In this document: piece after piece, positions 30,705 to 42,077 of the stretch
Numbering within the stretch: position 1 is the stretch's first letter
Layout: each line of letters starts with the position of its first letter
Assembly (NCBI GenBank): GCA_013368325.1
Contig: JAACJK010000165.1
Coordinates: 1-64,000, forward strand
Reading direction: 5' to 3'
DNA from: Ephemerocybe angulata
Taxonomy: Eukaryota > Basidiomycota > Agaricomycetes > Agaricales > Psathyrellaceae
Length of the DNA: 64,000 nucleotides
Notes under the pieces: generated by a model
What the model was told of the DNA's origin: nothing
Seen by the model: only the letters and a program-made list of their open reading frames with translations
Database searches by the model: none
Position numbers and translations under genes: made by a program

Positions 30705-31106
30705 GCGGCGGGGACCTCGTCCGCCTGGGGGGCAGCGGTGGGAGCGGGGTCGTCATCATCTGGGATAGGCGACAAAGACGAGCCTCTCTCTTCCTGCCTC
30801 ACCAGAGCGAGAGCTGCTTCGATTCCAGTCGCTCGTTCGGTGAGGATGTTAATCTTCCTGGTGAAGTGGGAGAAGCTCGCCTTCTGGGCTCGAGCATCCT
30901 CTCTCTTCTGGGCCCAAGAAGCGATTTCGTCATGGGTGGACCGAAGCGCTGCCTCAAGAGATGCTATCGACACGTATTAGTCACAGAAAAAAATGCACAA
31001 AAATACACGCACCAATCTTCTTGTCGAAGGGCTGTTCCCGAGTGCTCTCAAGGAAGGCATTTGTGATCGCTGTGCATTTGTTAAGCCCAAAATCCTGCGC
31101 ATACAT
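30705..31106 (-). pseudogene. Host coiled-coil gene truncated by LTR
   Basis: The gene starts at an ATG at 31106 (MYAQDFGLNKCTAITNAF). It splices across an intron of about 50 nt with donor GTGCGT and acceptor GATAG near 30967-31015, and continues as a helical, charged coiled-coil (ASLEAALRSTHDEIASW) followed by an acidic Pro/Ala tail. At 30704 it runs into the Gypsy LTR, which supplies a few codons and a stop. The protein therefore ends at about 120 residues, probably short of its natural length. No family was recognised. Confidence 0.5.
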
Positions 31107-31507
31107 CGAATGCTCGCACCTTCAACGGCCATTTTGACAGTGTTTGGTTTCCGATTCGATGCTTGTCGAGGGGTGGTTTGACGCTTGAGTGGGAGTGGAA
31201 GCAACGGTCGAGGGATATAGGGGAAGGACCGCCTGATATAAATCGGTTGGGAGTCTCTCAAGGGGGATGACCTGGGGTGGGCCTGAAACAAGAGCACATG
31301 GAGAATCGAGATACAATCGGATAAGTTGAGCGAAGGAGACATCGCGACGATTGGATGCGCACCCGATGCTTGAGGCTCCAAACGATCGGTCGGTTATAAC
31401 CTTGAGTGCAGCGCACGAGGCCATGGTATCTTCTAGGCTCTGCATATAGAGTTAGTAGACTCGTCTGAGTGGCTTGAGGTGAGCGCGAATGCGCCTCAAG
31501 GACTTGG

Positions 31508-31849
31508 TCATGGGCGAAGGCGACCGCCAGTGTCGCGTCTGAACCCTCGCGTCACGGCAGCAGTAAGTTCAATCACCACATGACCGTGTCCATTCCAATC
31601 TTTCAAATTCCCAGAATGAATGCCGATGATGGCGGCTATCCACGGGCGCCTAGATACACCACGCAGCAATTCACGTTGGCTGGACCATAGATACCATAGA
31701 AGTTGATAGAACCATATGTCGACAGTGAAATCATAAGTGGGGCCAGGAGCCCCTGAATTTTCAGGGTCAAGGGGGTCGTTCGAGAGTCCAGCAATTTGAG
31801 TCCCCCAATTTTCAGCAGAGCAGAACCCGAACCCCATGTTCAAGAGCAA
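31508..31849 (-). CDS. Small unidentified open frame
   Basis: A 113-codon frame with balanced, Trp-rich composition (IWFYQLLWYLWSSQR) and no recognised domain. It lies just downstream of the paralogue pair and could be a remnant exon or a chance frame. Introns were not resolved. Confidence 0.25.
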   Translation of the reverse strand: MLLNMGFGFCSAENWGTQIAGLSNDPLDPENSGAPGPTYDFTVDIWFYQLLWYLWSSQRELLRGVSRRPWIAAIIGIHSGNLKDWNGHGHVVIELTAAVTRGFRRDTGGRLRP

Positions 31850-31873
31850 GCCTAATCATATCACAGTCGTAGT

Positions 31874-32489
31874 CTACTTCAACAGCAGATGACCCGAGTC
31901 ATCCAATCCCTCGAGTACTTCAGTGAGTAGCTCGCCGCTCGCATCTAGTCCATGTACCTCCCATAGCCATGCAAATCGTAACCTCCCGTCTTGGTTCGTG
32001 TATGGTATCCGTGCTCGATAACCAGCAGGTGAGTGGTTGCGAATCCAATGCATTTGTTCTATCTTCTCCTCTAAGGAATACTCCGTACTCTGGGCCATCT
32101 TTTGCAGCTTTGGAGCCATGTATACGTCGTAATCGTTCCAGATGTCGAGGAGCTTCTGATAGCGCAAGGTTGTCGGCGCAATGACTTCTGACGCGTCGGT
32201 GGGAGGGACATCCAGGCCTAGGATCATTAGGGTTGTATCAGAGAGAGACGATGAATCCAGCATATGATACATACGGGGGTCTCCGGTATCTGCAGCACAT
32301 TAGAATGTGTTTCATAACTGTACTGATGTACTCACCAAGTGCCCTCAAGTAGAAACGTCTTTTGTCCGTAGTATACCAAGTCCATCGCGCCCAGTCTTTA
32401 GCTATATCGATGAGCTCCCATGGCTCTGGTTTGGTCAAGAGCTCTTCCACGCATTTCTGTGCGCGTTCGTCGCTAGTGAGGGTAGTCAT
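31874..32489 (-). CDS. Unknown protein, tandem paralogue 1 with 15-nt exon
   Basis: Three exons: 32489-32336, a 15-nt micro-exon 32289-32275, and 32217-31874. Joined they give 170 residues in frame. The N-terminal exon ends with WTWYTTDKRRFYLRAL and the last exon contains LDIWNDYDVYMAPKLQ and a region ending LRFAWLWEVHGLD. It is clearly related to the gene at 32582-33197, with the same exon phases and the same micro-exon length. Function is unknown. Donors GTGAGT and GTATGT and acceptors CTGCAG and CCTAG are clean. Confidence 0.68.
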
Positions 32490-32581
32490 GGTGGAAGGAA
32501 AGGAGTAGTGGGAAAGTAAGGTCAAGTTCCGGAGGTCGCAGACGGGATAATGCCGGCCCCGGCAACATATTCACAGATAAT

Positions 32582-33197
32582 CTACAGCCAATCCATTTGT
32601 GTTGTCAAGAAGTCGTCTATAAGAAACCCACTAGCATCCCGTGCTCGGTCTCCTCCTCCAGGCCCATCCCAGTACCAGACATAATCGAGCGTCCTTCCAT
32701 CCTGGTCCTCTCGCCCAGGCACTTTTGGTTCACAACCCACAGGAGAGTTTACGCAGAGCCACACAAGTCGATCGACCTTCTCGCCCCCAGAGGCCTCTAT
32801 AAGTCTTGCTTTTGGAGCGATATATGCATCCCAAAGTTCGACGCGCTTGGAGAGATCCTTGAAACGAGCAGCTACCATGTGGCGGACTTCGGAACGACTG
32901 CCACTCGGAAGGTCGAGGCCTGGTGAGACGTAAGGTCAGAGTCAGACTCCAGACTGAAGGGGACCGAGGAGGCTTACGGGGAACTCCGCTCTCTAATTCA
33001 TGAATTACATCAGTACACGTTCCCTCAGAGTATCATGGCTACGTACTTGCGTCGCGCAGGTAAAAGTTCCAAGAGTCCTCGGTATACCACTGCTCCCTCG
33101 CCCAAGCCAATGTAAGCTGAATTAGATCTTCTCGTCCTGGTTTCCGGCTAAACTCAGCCATGTCGCGCTTGAGATTGTGGTCCTTGACTGATTCCAT
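32582..33197 (-). CDS. Unknown protein, tandem paralogue 2 with 15-nt exon
   Basis: Three exons: 33197-33047, micro-exon 32992-32978 (15 nt) and 32919-32582, joining to 167 residues. The start ATG (MESVKDHNLKRDM) is followed by AREQWYTEDSWNFYLRDA, matching paralogue 1. The last exon has VELWDAYIAPKARLIEAS and VDRLVWLCVNSPVGCEPK, again aligned with paralogue 1. The pair arose by tandem duplication; sequence has diverged strongly but intron positions and phases are kept. No domain was recognised. Confidence 0.7.
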
Positions 33198-34522
33198 GGT
33201 GGTGGTTGGGATGAGAACCAGATCGGCGGCTCGGGGGCTTGAGAAGTCGGCAAAAAAAACATCGGAGGGTGCGTTGTGTTTTATTGGACTGGACTCTTTT
33301 TATAAGGTTGTGTTGAGCAGTAGGAAGGACGCACGGATTAGTTCAGAATGCATGGGTTCGATTCGTGCCCAGGCCTTTTTTATATTTTGTAGGCGCCTCC
33401 GAATATCTTCCCTCAATTGCAAGACTATTTCTCTTTTTTTCTCGTGTGTGCTCCTTCCCGTAGAGTGGTCTTCATAGATGGGTAATGCTAATTAGCTGGG
33501 TGAGCAATGCCATGAAGGTGAATTGGCTTGCGTAGGCTATCATCCCTGAGTGTCGCATCACTGACCTCTACCCCGTTTCCCTATCGCCACTGCGGATACC
33601 GACTACCCCGAAGTTTTGTGTATGTTTCCTTGGGTTGTTAATACACAGCTTTAGGTATAATGCATTGCGATATGGCCTTAAATGCTAGGGTCAGGCATCC
33701 CACCAATAATATTCACATGCTTGAGGTTTCCTGCCTATAGAGGGCCCTCGGAGACCCCAGTAAATTTTCAAAAATCACTAGAATTGTGCCACACGCAAAT
33801 CACACAATCCAAAAAAAACAGCTTGAAAATCGGCCAGGTAGAAGGCCCAAACCCTTCGAAGACACCTTCGATGGACTGATCACAGAACCGCCGCGTATGG
33901 AATAACACCAAACTCGAGTCTCAAACGTTGACCAGTTTTTTCACCTCCGATATTGGCCCGCCGACCCCATTCATATGGACCAATATATCGACTATTTGAG
34001 TTTAACGTGGCTATTTCTGCTTAAACTCACGTGTATCATGCTGTAGGTGGGATATACGTCGCGCGCCAATTTGATCTGAGTTAGGCGCCCGTCACTGACA
34101 CTTGACACCCCCCTCACCCGCGCATCAATTTCCTTGGAGGGCTAAAACTTTTCTAATGAATTTCTGGGGATAATATACGCACAAATACACCACAATTTGT
34201 GCAATCATACCTTCACTTCCTTTGCTATAGGTGATACAAGCTGGGCACCTGTAGAGACCATCTCACACAATTTCAGCCGCATTCTTGCCCCACTCTACTT
34301 CATAGACACCTCAGACCCAATCCCAGAACAATTTGACCCCTCTCATAAGCCTCCCACAAGATGTATAGATGTTTAGCAGAGGGTAAACTCGCACAGAAGC
34401 TCCCGTAGTCTGCCCAGCTCCTTCAGAGGATGTGGCCCATACAATTCATGCAAGAGGAGCTCATTGACAGCTTTATCGCGCTCTGTTAACTAGACTACTG
34501 AAGCGAAGTTATTACTGAACAC
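33198..34522. other. Intergenic region without supported gene
   Basis: AT-richer sequence with short T- and A-runs. No frame with codon-like composition or credible introns was seen on either strand. Confidence 0.6.
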
Positions 34523-34996
34523 CTAAGTTACAGAGTAGTCCAAGCGCGGCATGCTGATTGTGCACACGGCGGTCTCCTGAGGACGCGATGGTTCCCAAGT
34601 TCGCAGGTGTCGCCCATCGATGGGAATGATGATACTTGAATACTGGCTGAGTGATTCACTTTCATTCAAAACCCGAGTAAACGACTCACGTAGAGGTTGA
34701 ATAGTTTTGATAGGAAGAAGGCGAATACACAGGTGGGAGAGAGGGGCACCACGGCAGTAGAGGAGGCGTCTCGCTGGACGATTGAGCGGAATTGAGTTGT
34801 TATGTACGAGTAAGTACTTACCGCATACGGGGCATATGGGTGGAATAGAACCCAGGTCCGAGTTTCTGTGGTCGATGCATAGATGCGATGAACTGGGGGT
34901 GTGAGGAAGGAGGAAGAGCGCTGAATGATGAGGAAGGAGGAAGAGCACTGAAACACGATCTGATAGATCCGGAGGATCAATAGCCGGTGATATCAT
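34523..34996 (-). CDS. Possible small gene with Cys-rich segment
   Basis: A 157-codon frame containing a likely in-frame 48-nt intron near 34774-34821 (GTAAGT donor, GTCCAG acceptor). Removing it would place CPVC next to a second Cys/His-containing stretch. The C-terminus (YSSIIIPIDGRHLRTW) looks protein-like, the N-terminus is low complexity with a short repeat. No family was recognised; it may be a remnant. Confidence 0.3.
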   Translation of the reverse strand: MISPAIDPPDLSDRVSVLFLLPHHSALFLLPHTPSSSHLCIDHRNSDLGSIPPICPVCGKYLLVHNNSIPLNRPARRLLYCRGAPLSHLCIRLLPIKTIQPLRESFTRVLNESESLSQYSSIIIPIDGRHLRTWEPSRPQETAVCTISMPRLDYSVT

Positions 34997-35043
34997 ACGC
35001 CCCGGGCCACTGAGCCTCCTCGTCGCACTTGCCCATTCCCATC

Positions 35044-35770
35044 ATGACCACTCACAGCACTCAACAACGCCTCTCCTTAGAGAGGAAGCGACGAGCAAGT
35101 CGCCTGTCCTCAATGAAATCTTACTATAGGTATCGTTATCCCCTTCTTGTATTGTTGTTGTCGACTTCCATCCTGATTCTGCTCGACCCCTAGGAACCTC
35201 GAAAGGTCCAGGGGGCTTGCTCGTCGCCGAGCAAAGCTTTATCGAGAAAGAAAGAAAGCAAAGTACGTGATTCATTCATACTTACCACTGCATTCATTAG
35301 CTCATAGCGCCCTTACAGCGCTCTCTTGGACCAGGGAGATCGCGATTTACTGAGTCCCACCCGGGACGTGAGCGACTCGGATGCTGAAAGCCAATACAGC
35401 GACAGCGAGCCTTCGGAATCGAGCGTCGACAACAACCAGGGATTTTCGGATTCGTGTGACTCGGATAGGACTTATCCCGAGGAGCAAAGGAGTCCGACCC
35501 CGGAAACGAGCCTCGACCACGATTCCGAATTGGAGGACGACAGAGATCAAGGAGAGAGGTTGGTTTCAACTATTATACGCTTTGAATGTCCTGACATTGG
35601 CTCCTAGGGATTGGGATGAGCTGTGTCAGATAGCAGAGCGTATGCGCAGAGAAGAAGAGGCCCTCGAGCGCAAGCTGGAGCGTGAACGCCTATTTTATCT
35701 GGGATCTATGAGTGAAGCACGCCCTTACAAGACGAAGCCCCTGATGCGTGAACTCCTAGGGAGGCCTTGA
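35044..35770 (+). CDS. Small Arg-rich, acidic-linker protein near KDZ gene
   Basis: Four exons (35044-35129, 35194-35262, 35319-35558, 35608-35770) join to 185 residues with consistent phases. The N-terminus is strongly basic (LSLERKRRASRLSSMK, then YYRNLERSRGLARRRAK) and may bind nucleic acid. The middle is Ser/Asp/Glu-rich and the C-terminus is a short coiled-coil (RMRREEEALERKLERERL). The basic block resembles the Arg-rich start of the MGRP-type gene at 47911-48690. It lies upstream of the KDZ-like transposase at 37978. Function unknown. Confidence 0.6.
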
Positions 35771-35905
35771 TTAGCGATATGACTACAAATACTACAATTT
35801 TACCCTGAAACATGACCACATTGACCAAGCTCGAGCTCACAAAAAGGAAGAATAAAAAAATGCGGATCATATTATTGTAACGGTGAGACGCGTGTAGGGT
35901 TCTGG

Positions 35906-37652
35906 CTACAGGGGTTCCTCGCTGTCCGAAAACTCCTCCTCCTCCCCCTCCTCGGGTTGATCCTCTAAGGGGTAGAGCTCGTTCTCATCAGTAATGGTAG
36001 TCAACTCTTGCAGCCTCCGTTCCAATTCCTCCAGCCTCTCATTCGCTAGTGCCAACTTCGCTTCAGCCGCCTCCGCTCGAGCTTTAGCCCTCAACCCTTC
36101 AACGAGAGCCTCGACCTTGGCCTTTCGGTCGGCGCGGACCAAGCTGGTCATCGTCATACTGACGTCCCTGTGGAAGGAGGCCAGGGCCGTCGAGGCTTCC
36201 GCGCGGAGTTTCGGCGATGAGTAGTGAGTAAAGGGAGTCCGAGCAGATGGATGCTGGACCGCAACATACATCCAGCACCCCGTTCGGATGGATATGCTCT
36301 CACACTAAGCGAAGATGTTCTATGATTAGCACGCTAAGACGGGGCACATGAAGTAGTACGAACCCGTGACATGAGGTCGTGGACCCACCCCGAATAATAT
36401 TTGATAGCCCGGGCTGTGTCTGCGATTTCCGGGAGCAATGGGCGTTTACGGGCGAGACCTGAGCACAGGATGAGCAAGAAGTCGAAAGAAAATTCATGTG
36501 CACGTACGCCAGTCCCGGGCTCCACGACCCACTCCCTCGATCCAATCAAAGACTGGCTTTGCGCTAGATGCATAGATACGTTTGTTGGAGGTCTTCGGTT
36601 TATCAGTGGGATCATCGTGTCGGCGTTTTTGCCCACATTGAGCAGTGTCCGCATTAGTAGCAGCGGCGGCGGCGGCCGAGGGAGATGTCTCGGCGGGCGG
36701 CGTCCGCGAATTCGTTGTGTTGGGGACTGCATCGACCGCAGGTGGTGCAGCGGGAACTTGAGCAGCAGGCGGGGAGGAGAGGGCCACGACCGGTGTTGCC
36801 GAAGGCACCTCCGGGATATCCTCATCCAAGATCGACAAATCGACGCCGTATGCATCACCGAGGGAGTCAGCTGAAGGTGGGGTGTCGGTCCCTGCAACTG
36901 GGACAGATGCAGGCGGAGGCGCCGGTCCAGCTCCCATAGGTCCATAGGAGGCGGGATTTGGAGGTGGGGTGCTGGTCCCTGCAACAGGGACAGACGCAGA
37001 CGGAGGGGCTGGTCCAGCTCCCATGGGTCCATAGGATGCGGGATTGAAGAGCCAGGGATGAGACATTGGGTTATCTGGTTCGATATATCAGACTGTGCAT
37101 CGCGCTGAGAAGGAAACGAAAACGTGCATCCAGGTGGATACTGGTACATCTGCGTGTTCGGGAATGAACCTTGGGGAGTCGAACTGGGCAACCCGCCGGG
37201 ATTCCCAGAGGGAACTTGTGGGGGGTTGAAGTTGAACGGATACGGGCCCACTGTGAGGTGATCATAACTAAGTGAAGTCATTTTCAAGGCGATAGATTGG
37301 CACTCACTTTGCCCAAATTGAAACGGAGGATACATGGGCACTAAGGAGAGAATCAGAGTCAAAGATCAAGGCTGTTTCGGGTCAAAAGTAGGCGCACCTT
37401 GCTGAGCGGCGACCGCTGGATCTGCAGTCTGCTGATTGGTGGCGAGAGTCGACTCCTGGCAGGTTCGGATTGTTAACTCGGTTTTCCACTTCTAAGGTCG
37501 AAAGGTTCACTTACCTGACCCTTGCGGCTGTGAGAACACTCAGTCAGGAGTGGCCTTCCGGGGCATCGACGGCAGCGGTGTTGCTTAGGGGGCTGCGGGT
37601 CTTTGGTGGCCTGTGTAGCTTTAGCAGTCGATCGACGCTTAGTGCTGGCCAT
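35906..37652 (-). CDS. Cys-cluster, Pro/Ala-rich, coiled-coil protein
   Basis: This multi-exon gene starts with a clean first exon 37652-37515 that ends at a GTAAGT donor and encodes a Cys cluster (HRCRRCPGRPLLTECSH). Further short exons encode a Pro/Asn-rich part, then an exon with a repeated PASYGPMGAGPAP segment and an Ala/Pro-rich stretch. An exon with LPEIADTARAIKYYSGW and a final exon with a long coiled-coil and acidic tail (35906) follow. The exon joining near 37070-37180 is uncertain: the best model needs an unusual GTTCAT donor. It is divergent from the KDZ-like transposase at 37978, 325 bp away. No named family. Confidence 0.55.
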
Positions 37653-37977
37653 GACTGGCGGCCTTTAGATGTAGACGAGAGTTGGGGTCGCCGAGTTGGC
37701 TTTCTGAGGATGAAGTTCCGGTTTATAGGAGAAAAAATTCGAGGAAATATCAGAAACAAATCAGGCGGGGACCGCCCAGCCGACCCCTGAATTGATAGCG
37801 CATGGTTCTAGTAGGGGAGCCGACTTGATGAGAGTGGATTGAGGCCCCAGCTGGAGACAACATGTGCAGCCATAGCGCACGGGTGCTGAATTACAAATAA
37901 TGAGCGTATCAGCCACACAGACACTCTGCCCTCCTTCCCAACGACGGTAACATACCTTACGAGTGGATTCCACCAAT

Positions 37978-40900
37978 ATGGCCCCGAGGAGAAAGCGAAA
38001 GTCTCAAGACGATCTCGACGACGAAGCCCAGCACTCGTTCCCCGCTGCACTCCTAGATGCTGTTACCGATACATACTGGACATCCCCAACGAAGGCTCAG
38101 CGGTTCCGTGAAGAGTCAAGGAGCCCTAGAAAGCGCTTAGTTGCGGCAAGAAAGGGACCTGCTCAGTTACCGCGAACCCCAGGGGCCATTGAAGACGACG
38201 ACAATGGTGCTTGGATGGAAGCGGGGCCGACCCCGCTTCTGAGCCGCGGCGAGGACGGTGGGATGATGTCAGAGGCCAATCCTGTGCAGAGCCCAGACCC
38301 AGACGGTGGCTCCTGGTCCGATGCCGAAACCCTTGCTCCGTACTCGGAGGTGGGTCCTTCCGGGCCGCGGGTCGAGGACGATGACTTCGAAGACTACGTC
38401 GACGCTGTTACTTCCCATGTCGCTGGATACAACCACATCCATACCTCTCTATTCGTTGTGCAGGGATGGGATTCTATTAAGAGGCAGAGTACGGTGCGTG
38501 TGTTAATATATACTGACTCCGGATATCTTTTTAACTCTACCCTAGGATGCATGGTACCACATGCGATACCAGACCTCCGACGTAGGTCAACTGGACACCG
38601 GGTGTACCTGTCCTAAAGCTCTGAATCGAAACCTGTGCGTGCATAGACGGTACTTTCAGGATTATGAAGTCGAGAGCATCATCCTTGAGAAAGAGTCTGA
38701 AGCCGCTGGGGAGAAGGGTGCTGGGGATGGCGCGATGGGTGAGCCCCAGTCACAAACCTTTTCGGCGAAGTGAAACCCTAATGATAACTTAACTTTAGAC
38801 TCATCAGCCCCGGCGGCGGTTCTCTTCTCTCGCCGGATTCTAGGTCGTCATCGTTTGGAGAGCCTCTACTCGGTCCAATCGATGTCATCCTCCGAGCTCA
38901 AAGGCCGAGCAATCGTCAGCAACGTTCTTTCCCGTGCGGATTCGACTTGGAAATGCTCGAAGGACACGGGGCTATTATCATGCTATCATATCACCAAGGC
39001 GAAAGAGCGATACCCAGACGTTCCTGACGACGATGTAGAGGATTTGGAGGACTTCTTAGACTCAAGCCTGGATTCAATCTCCGTTGGCGGACTCGGTCAG
39101 TTCCCGCGATATCTCTCTTTTAAGGTGACGGGAACTGACTTAAGCTTAGCTCGCAGGCCAGGTACCACTGTATCTTATTTGCCAATCCATCCGCCTTTCT
39201 GGGCGCGAATTCCCTCCGACCCCAAGCTCTATCTTGATCCTCCCCCTGCTCGGACGCCTCCAGACGGCCCATTCCGACTCGTGGCCGACTCTTCGTGCAA
39301 TTGTGGATCTACTCGAACCTTTTTCGATAGGGACAGAGGGGTGGACATTAAGCGGGCCAAGTTGTACACTCTCCTAGCGGCCCATGACGTCGAGATCGAA
39401 GTTCAAGTATGCCCTGTCTGTCCCGCCGCTCGGCGAAAGCGAATTGGGCCTGATCTGCGCGCACACGGCATCTTCAATTTCAATAACTCCGCTCTTGTCT
39501 CGCACGAACTACTCGATGAATACACCAGCTGCTTCACATCGTCCGAAACACCTTTCACTGCCTGGTATACGCAACTCTCAAGACGCTATTTACTTAGCGG
39601 AAAGCCGTTCATGGGTGACGATCTCTTTCGCGCCGTTTGGTTCGCATATGTCTCTCTCCAGGATTTCAACAAGGATATGTCGTGCACCGCGTGTGGCGAA
39701 TCGCCTGAAACGGTCATTTGGGATGGGATCACCTTGGCTTTTGGCCGCAAGCATCTCAGTGGTTCACTTCGTCCGCCGACTTTCACCATGCCAAATTCCA
39801 TTCGAAGGGAAAAAGTGAAGTACCAACCAAAACAGCAACTCTTACCCCTCGTAACGTTTCGACGACGTGTCCGAGCAACTCTGGAACGACCTACGCATCC
39901 TGACAGCGTCGAGGACGGCGAAGAGGGAGAAGGGGCCGATGGCGCAAAGTCCCCCTCGAAGAAGTCGCGAAGTAGAGCCAAGAAGAAGGATGCAGGTGAC
40001 CCGAAGCCCGACACTGCGACCGCTGTCGAGTCCGCAGGATCGACGTCAGGTCCCAGCGAGCAATCGACACCAAACGAAAATCTCCGTCGCCGACAAGCTT
40101 TGTTGGTCGACGACTATTTAGAAAAGGTGGAGGCGGTGACTGAAGACTTGAGGAAGGAATGCCCCGCTTTGGCTCGATTATACGAAAAGCATTACGGCCG
40201 GGTGGCCTTTTGGTCTGGGACGAAGCCTCCTGCTGTCATTAAGAGTTTTTTTCGACAGGTATGTTCTTTTGTCTTACCTCCCGGATTTTTGCTGACGTTG
40301 AACCAGATTGCCGCCGAAGAATCCGTGCTGCAGCTCGTCAACTGGAAAGCAATACTCAAGATCCGAGATTTCATGGCGAAGCCGGCGGTGCAGATGGCTT
40401 ACATCCTGAGGGCCATACCTACCTTCAACAAGGTTATCAATCATAAAGGCGCAGACCTTGATGATCTTCTGGAGGTTATAAGATGGATCGACAAAAAGGC
40501 CCGCGCTACTTTCAAGGCTCTATGTGTTGAACCGCCACTCCCTGTGGCCGACCCGAACATCCTCCCCAACGATTCTTTTGATTGGATGACTGTACGTTTC
40601 GTTATTTCTCTCGCCTCGCACTCACTGACGTATTCTTGTCAGACCGGTTGCTTTTATAGCATGCCCATCATACGACATCGGCCCCTGTATCCGTCGCTCA
40701 AAGAGGATAAGGAGGAACAAACCTCGGGCCAGCAGCGTGGGGATCGATGCGGGAAATATTACTCGCAATACGGAGAACGTCGCTTAACAGGGGGTATCAT
40801 GGTATGCTGGTGTTCGCACAGTATATGCTATGGATTTCACTGTATTCCGAAGGCAGAAGGTCGTGACGATGTGTTCTCGGCTATGGTTACGCGATGGCCG

Positions 40901-41233
40901 ACGGCTCCCAAAATCGTCATATACGATTTTGCTTGTGCGTTGGGACCCTATTGTCTCCTGCGCGAACCCATTTTTTTCGCGAACACCCTCTTTGCGATTG
41001 ACATTTTTCATGCCTCAGGTCATAGCAAGTGTAGCCCCGCAGCTTTCCTATCCGAATACATGAATGTGGACACACGGCTGGAATACATTAACTCAAGCGC
41101 CGCAGAATGCGGCAATGGGGCGCTCAGAAGAATTAGGAAGTCGGTCAGCTATATGGGGCAGAAAAGGGCTATCATATATACGAAGGTCTTCCTGTCTGTA
41201 TGGAACAGGTTGAAGATTTTAAAAATAGACTAG
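37978..41233 (+). CDS. KDZ-like transposase with SWIM-like Cys cluster
   Basis: Five exons (37978-38493, 38546-38738, 38799-40258, 40307-40591, 40643-41233) join to 1014 residues. The last two introns are multiples of three without stops. An acidic N-terminus is followed by a SWIM-like cluster (CTCPKALNRNLCVH, near residue 192), a second Cys region (CNCG ... CPVCP) and CTACGE. The C-terminal core has YDFACALG (near 912), HASGHSKC and AECGNG. This order of D, H-H-C and E resembles the RNase H-fold core of KDZ transposases and their CxC5/CxC6-type relatives. It is probably a DNA transposase; family placement is by memory of motif pattern. The frame is intact. Confidence 0.72.
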
Positions 41234-41363
41234 CTTTTACACTGGTACTGGCCGAGACAACCTGTCCTGCTTCCCATAGTCCAGCGGCACGTCGAATCGC
41301 AATTAACATAAATTGTATTTCTAATATGTACAGGGGTCTATAGAGCTCATAAGCGAAGCTGGA

Positions 41364-41490
41364 GCGACGAAGGTTGACCTCTCGTGGTGTTTGTGGAATC
41401 ACTGAGCGAACTGCTCGTGCCATCGGAAGGCGGGATATCCGGCGTGCGGTGTCTACAGGACCACTGGACAGATGATCAGTGCCCACGAGG
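41364..41490 (+). repeat. Single diverged unit of the 55.6-kb minisatellite
   Basis: This segment matches part of the about 350-bp unit at 55571-56860 in the same orientation, for example GGCGGGATATCCGGCGTGCG and CACTGGACAGATGATCAGTG. It lies immediately outside the left inverted repeat at 41496. Confidence 0.75.
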
Positions 41491-41495
41491 GGTAG

Positions 41496-41551
41496 CTGAC
41501 ATTTTTATCCACAATGTACAGGATACCTCCTGCTATAGCTGTCCATAATTG
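41496..41551 (+). repeat. Left 56-bp inverted repeat
   Basis: Begins CTGACATTT and ends CTATAGCTGTCCATAATTG. Its reverse complement is found at 55505-55560 with 13 differences. ATCCACAATGT is shared without change. Confidence 0.6.
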
Positions 41552-42077
41552 AGGGTTACAACCTTGGGGAAAACAAGCAAGAGAGTTGTGGACACCCGAC
41601 CCATCAATCACCAGTATTGCTAACAACGATCTTGTGGACAACGAGCCATCAGCACTGATATCCATGTAGCCCACGCTTTTGGATCCCACTTATTTATAGA
41701 GCGCGTTCCTCGACATAATTATAGCTCCAGTGACCTCGACACATATTCTGTGCGGGATATTAATAGTTCTTCCCTGTTGAACGTCAGCTGTCATTCCCAT
41801 CATCGTGGCATGGCAATGCTTCTGCACGCGTTCCTTGCTGCTTCTTGCAGCTTCTTCTCAGGGTATCGCTTCTCTTCTCTGATCAAGATATATTTAATAA
41901 CACTACCGCAAACATAGGGATATCACAGCTACCTCAACAGCCAATCGACAGCGAACAACCGCTGGAAAGCAAGAACATGACCAAATCGTCAACAAACCCC
42001 AGGAAAACAAGAAATGGGGTGCCACCGTGTCCCAAAACGGCGCGACCGAATGGCCCGGAGTGAACCGTGGGAATGCA
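41552..42077. other. Subterminal region without supported gene
   Basis: No coding frame is supported here. TTGTGGACA-type motifs occur at about 41586 and 41632, echoing the inverted repeat. These may be transposase-binding sites. Confidence 0.45.

Noticed and set aside
31122..31445. 107-codon minus-strand frame upstream of the truncated coiled-coil gene
   Set aside because: No acceptable splice joins it to the downstream exons and it lacks a recognisable domain; more likely 5' untranslated sequence.
33340..33385. tRNA-like B box (GGTTCGATTC) followed by a T-run
   Set aside because: The T-stem does not pair, no A box or acceptor stem fits, and no cloverleaf can be drawn.
33160..33477. 105-codon plus-strand frame
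   Set aside because: Antisense to exon 1 of the gene at 32582-33197 and then unstructured Ser/Arg-rich sequence. No support.
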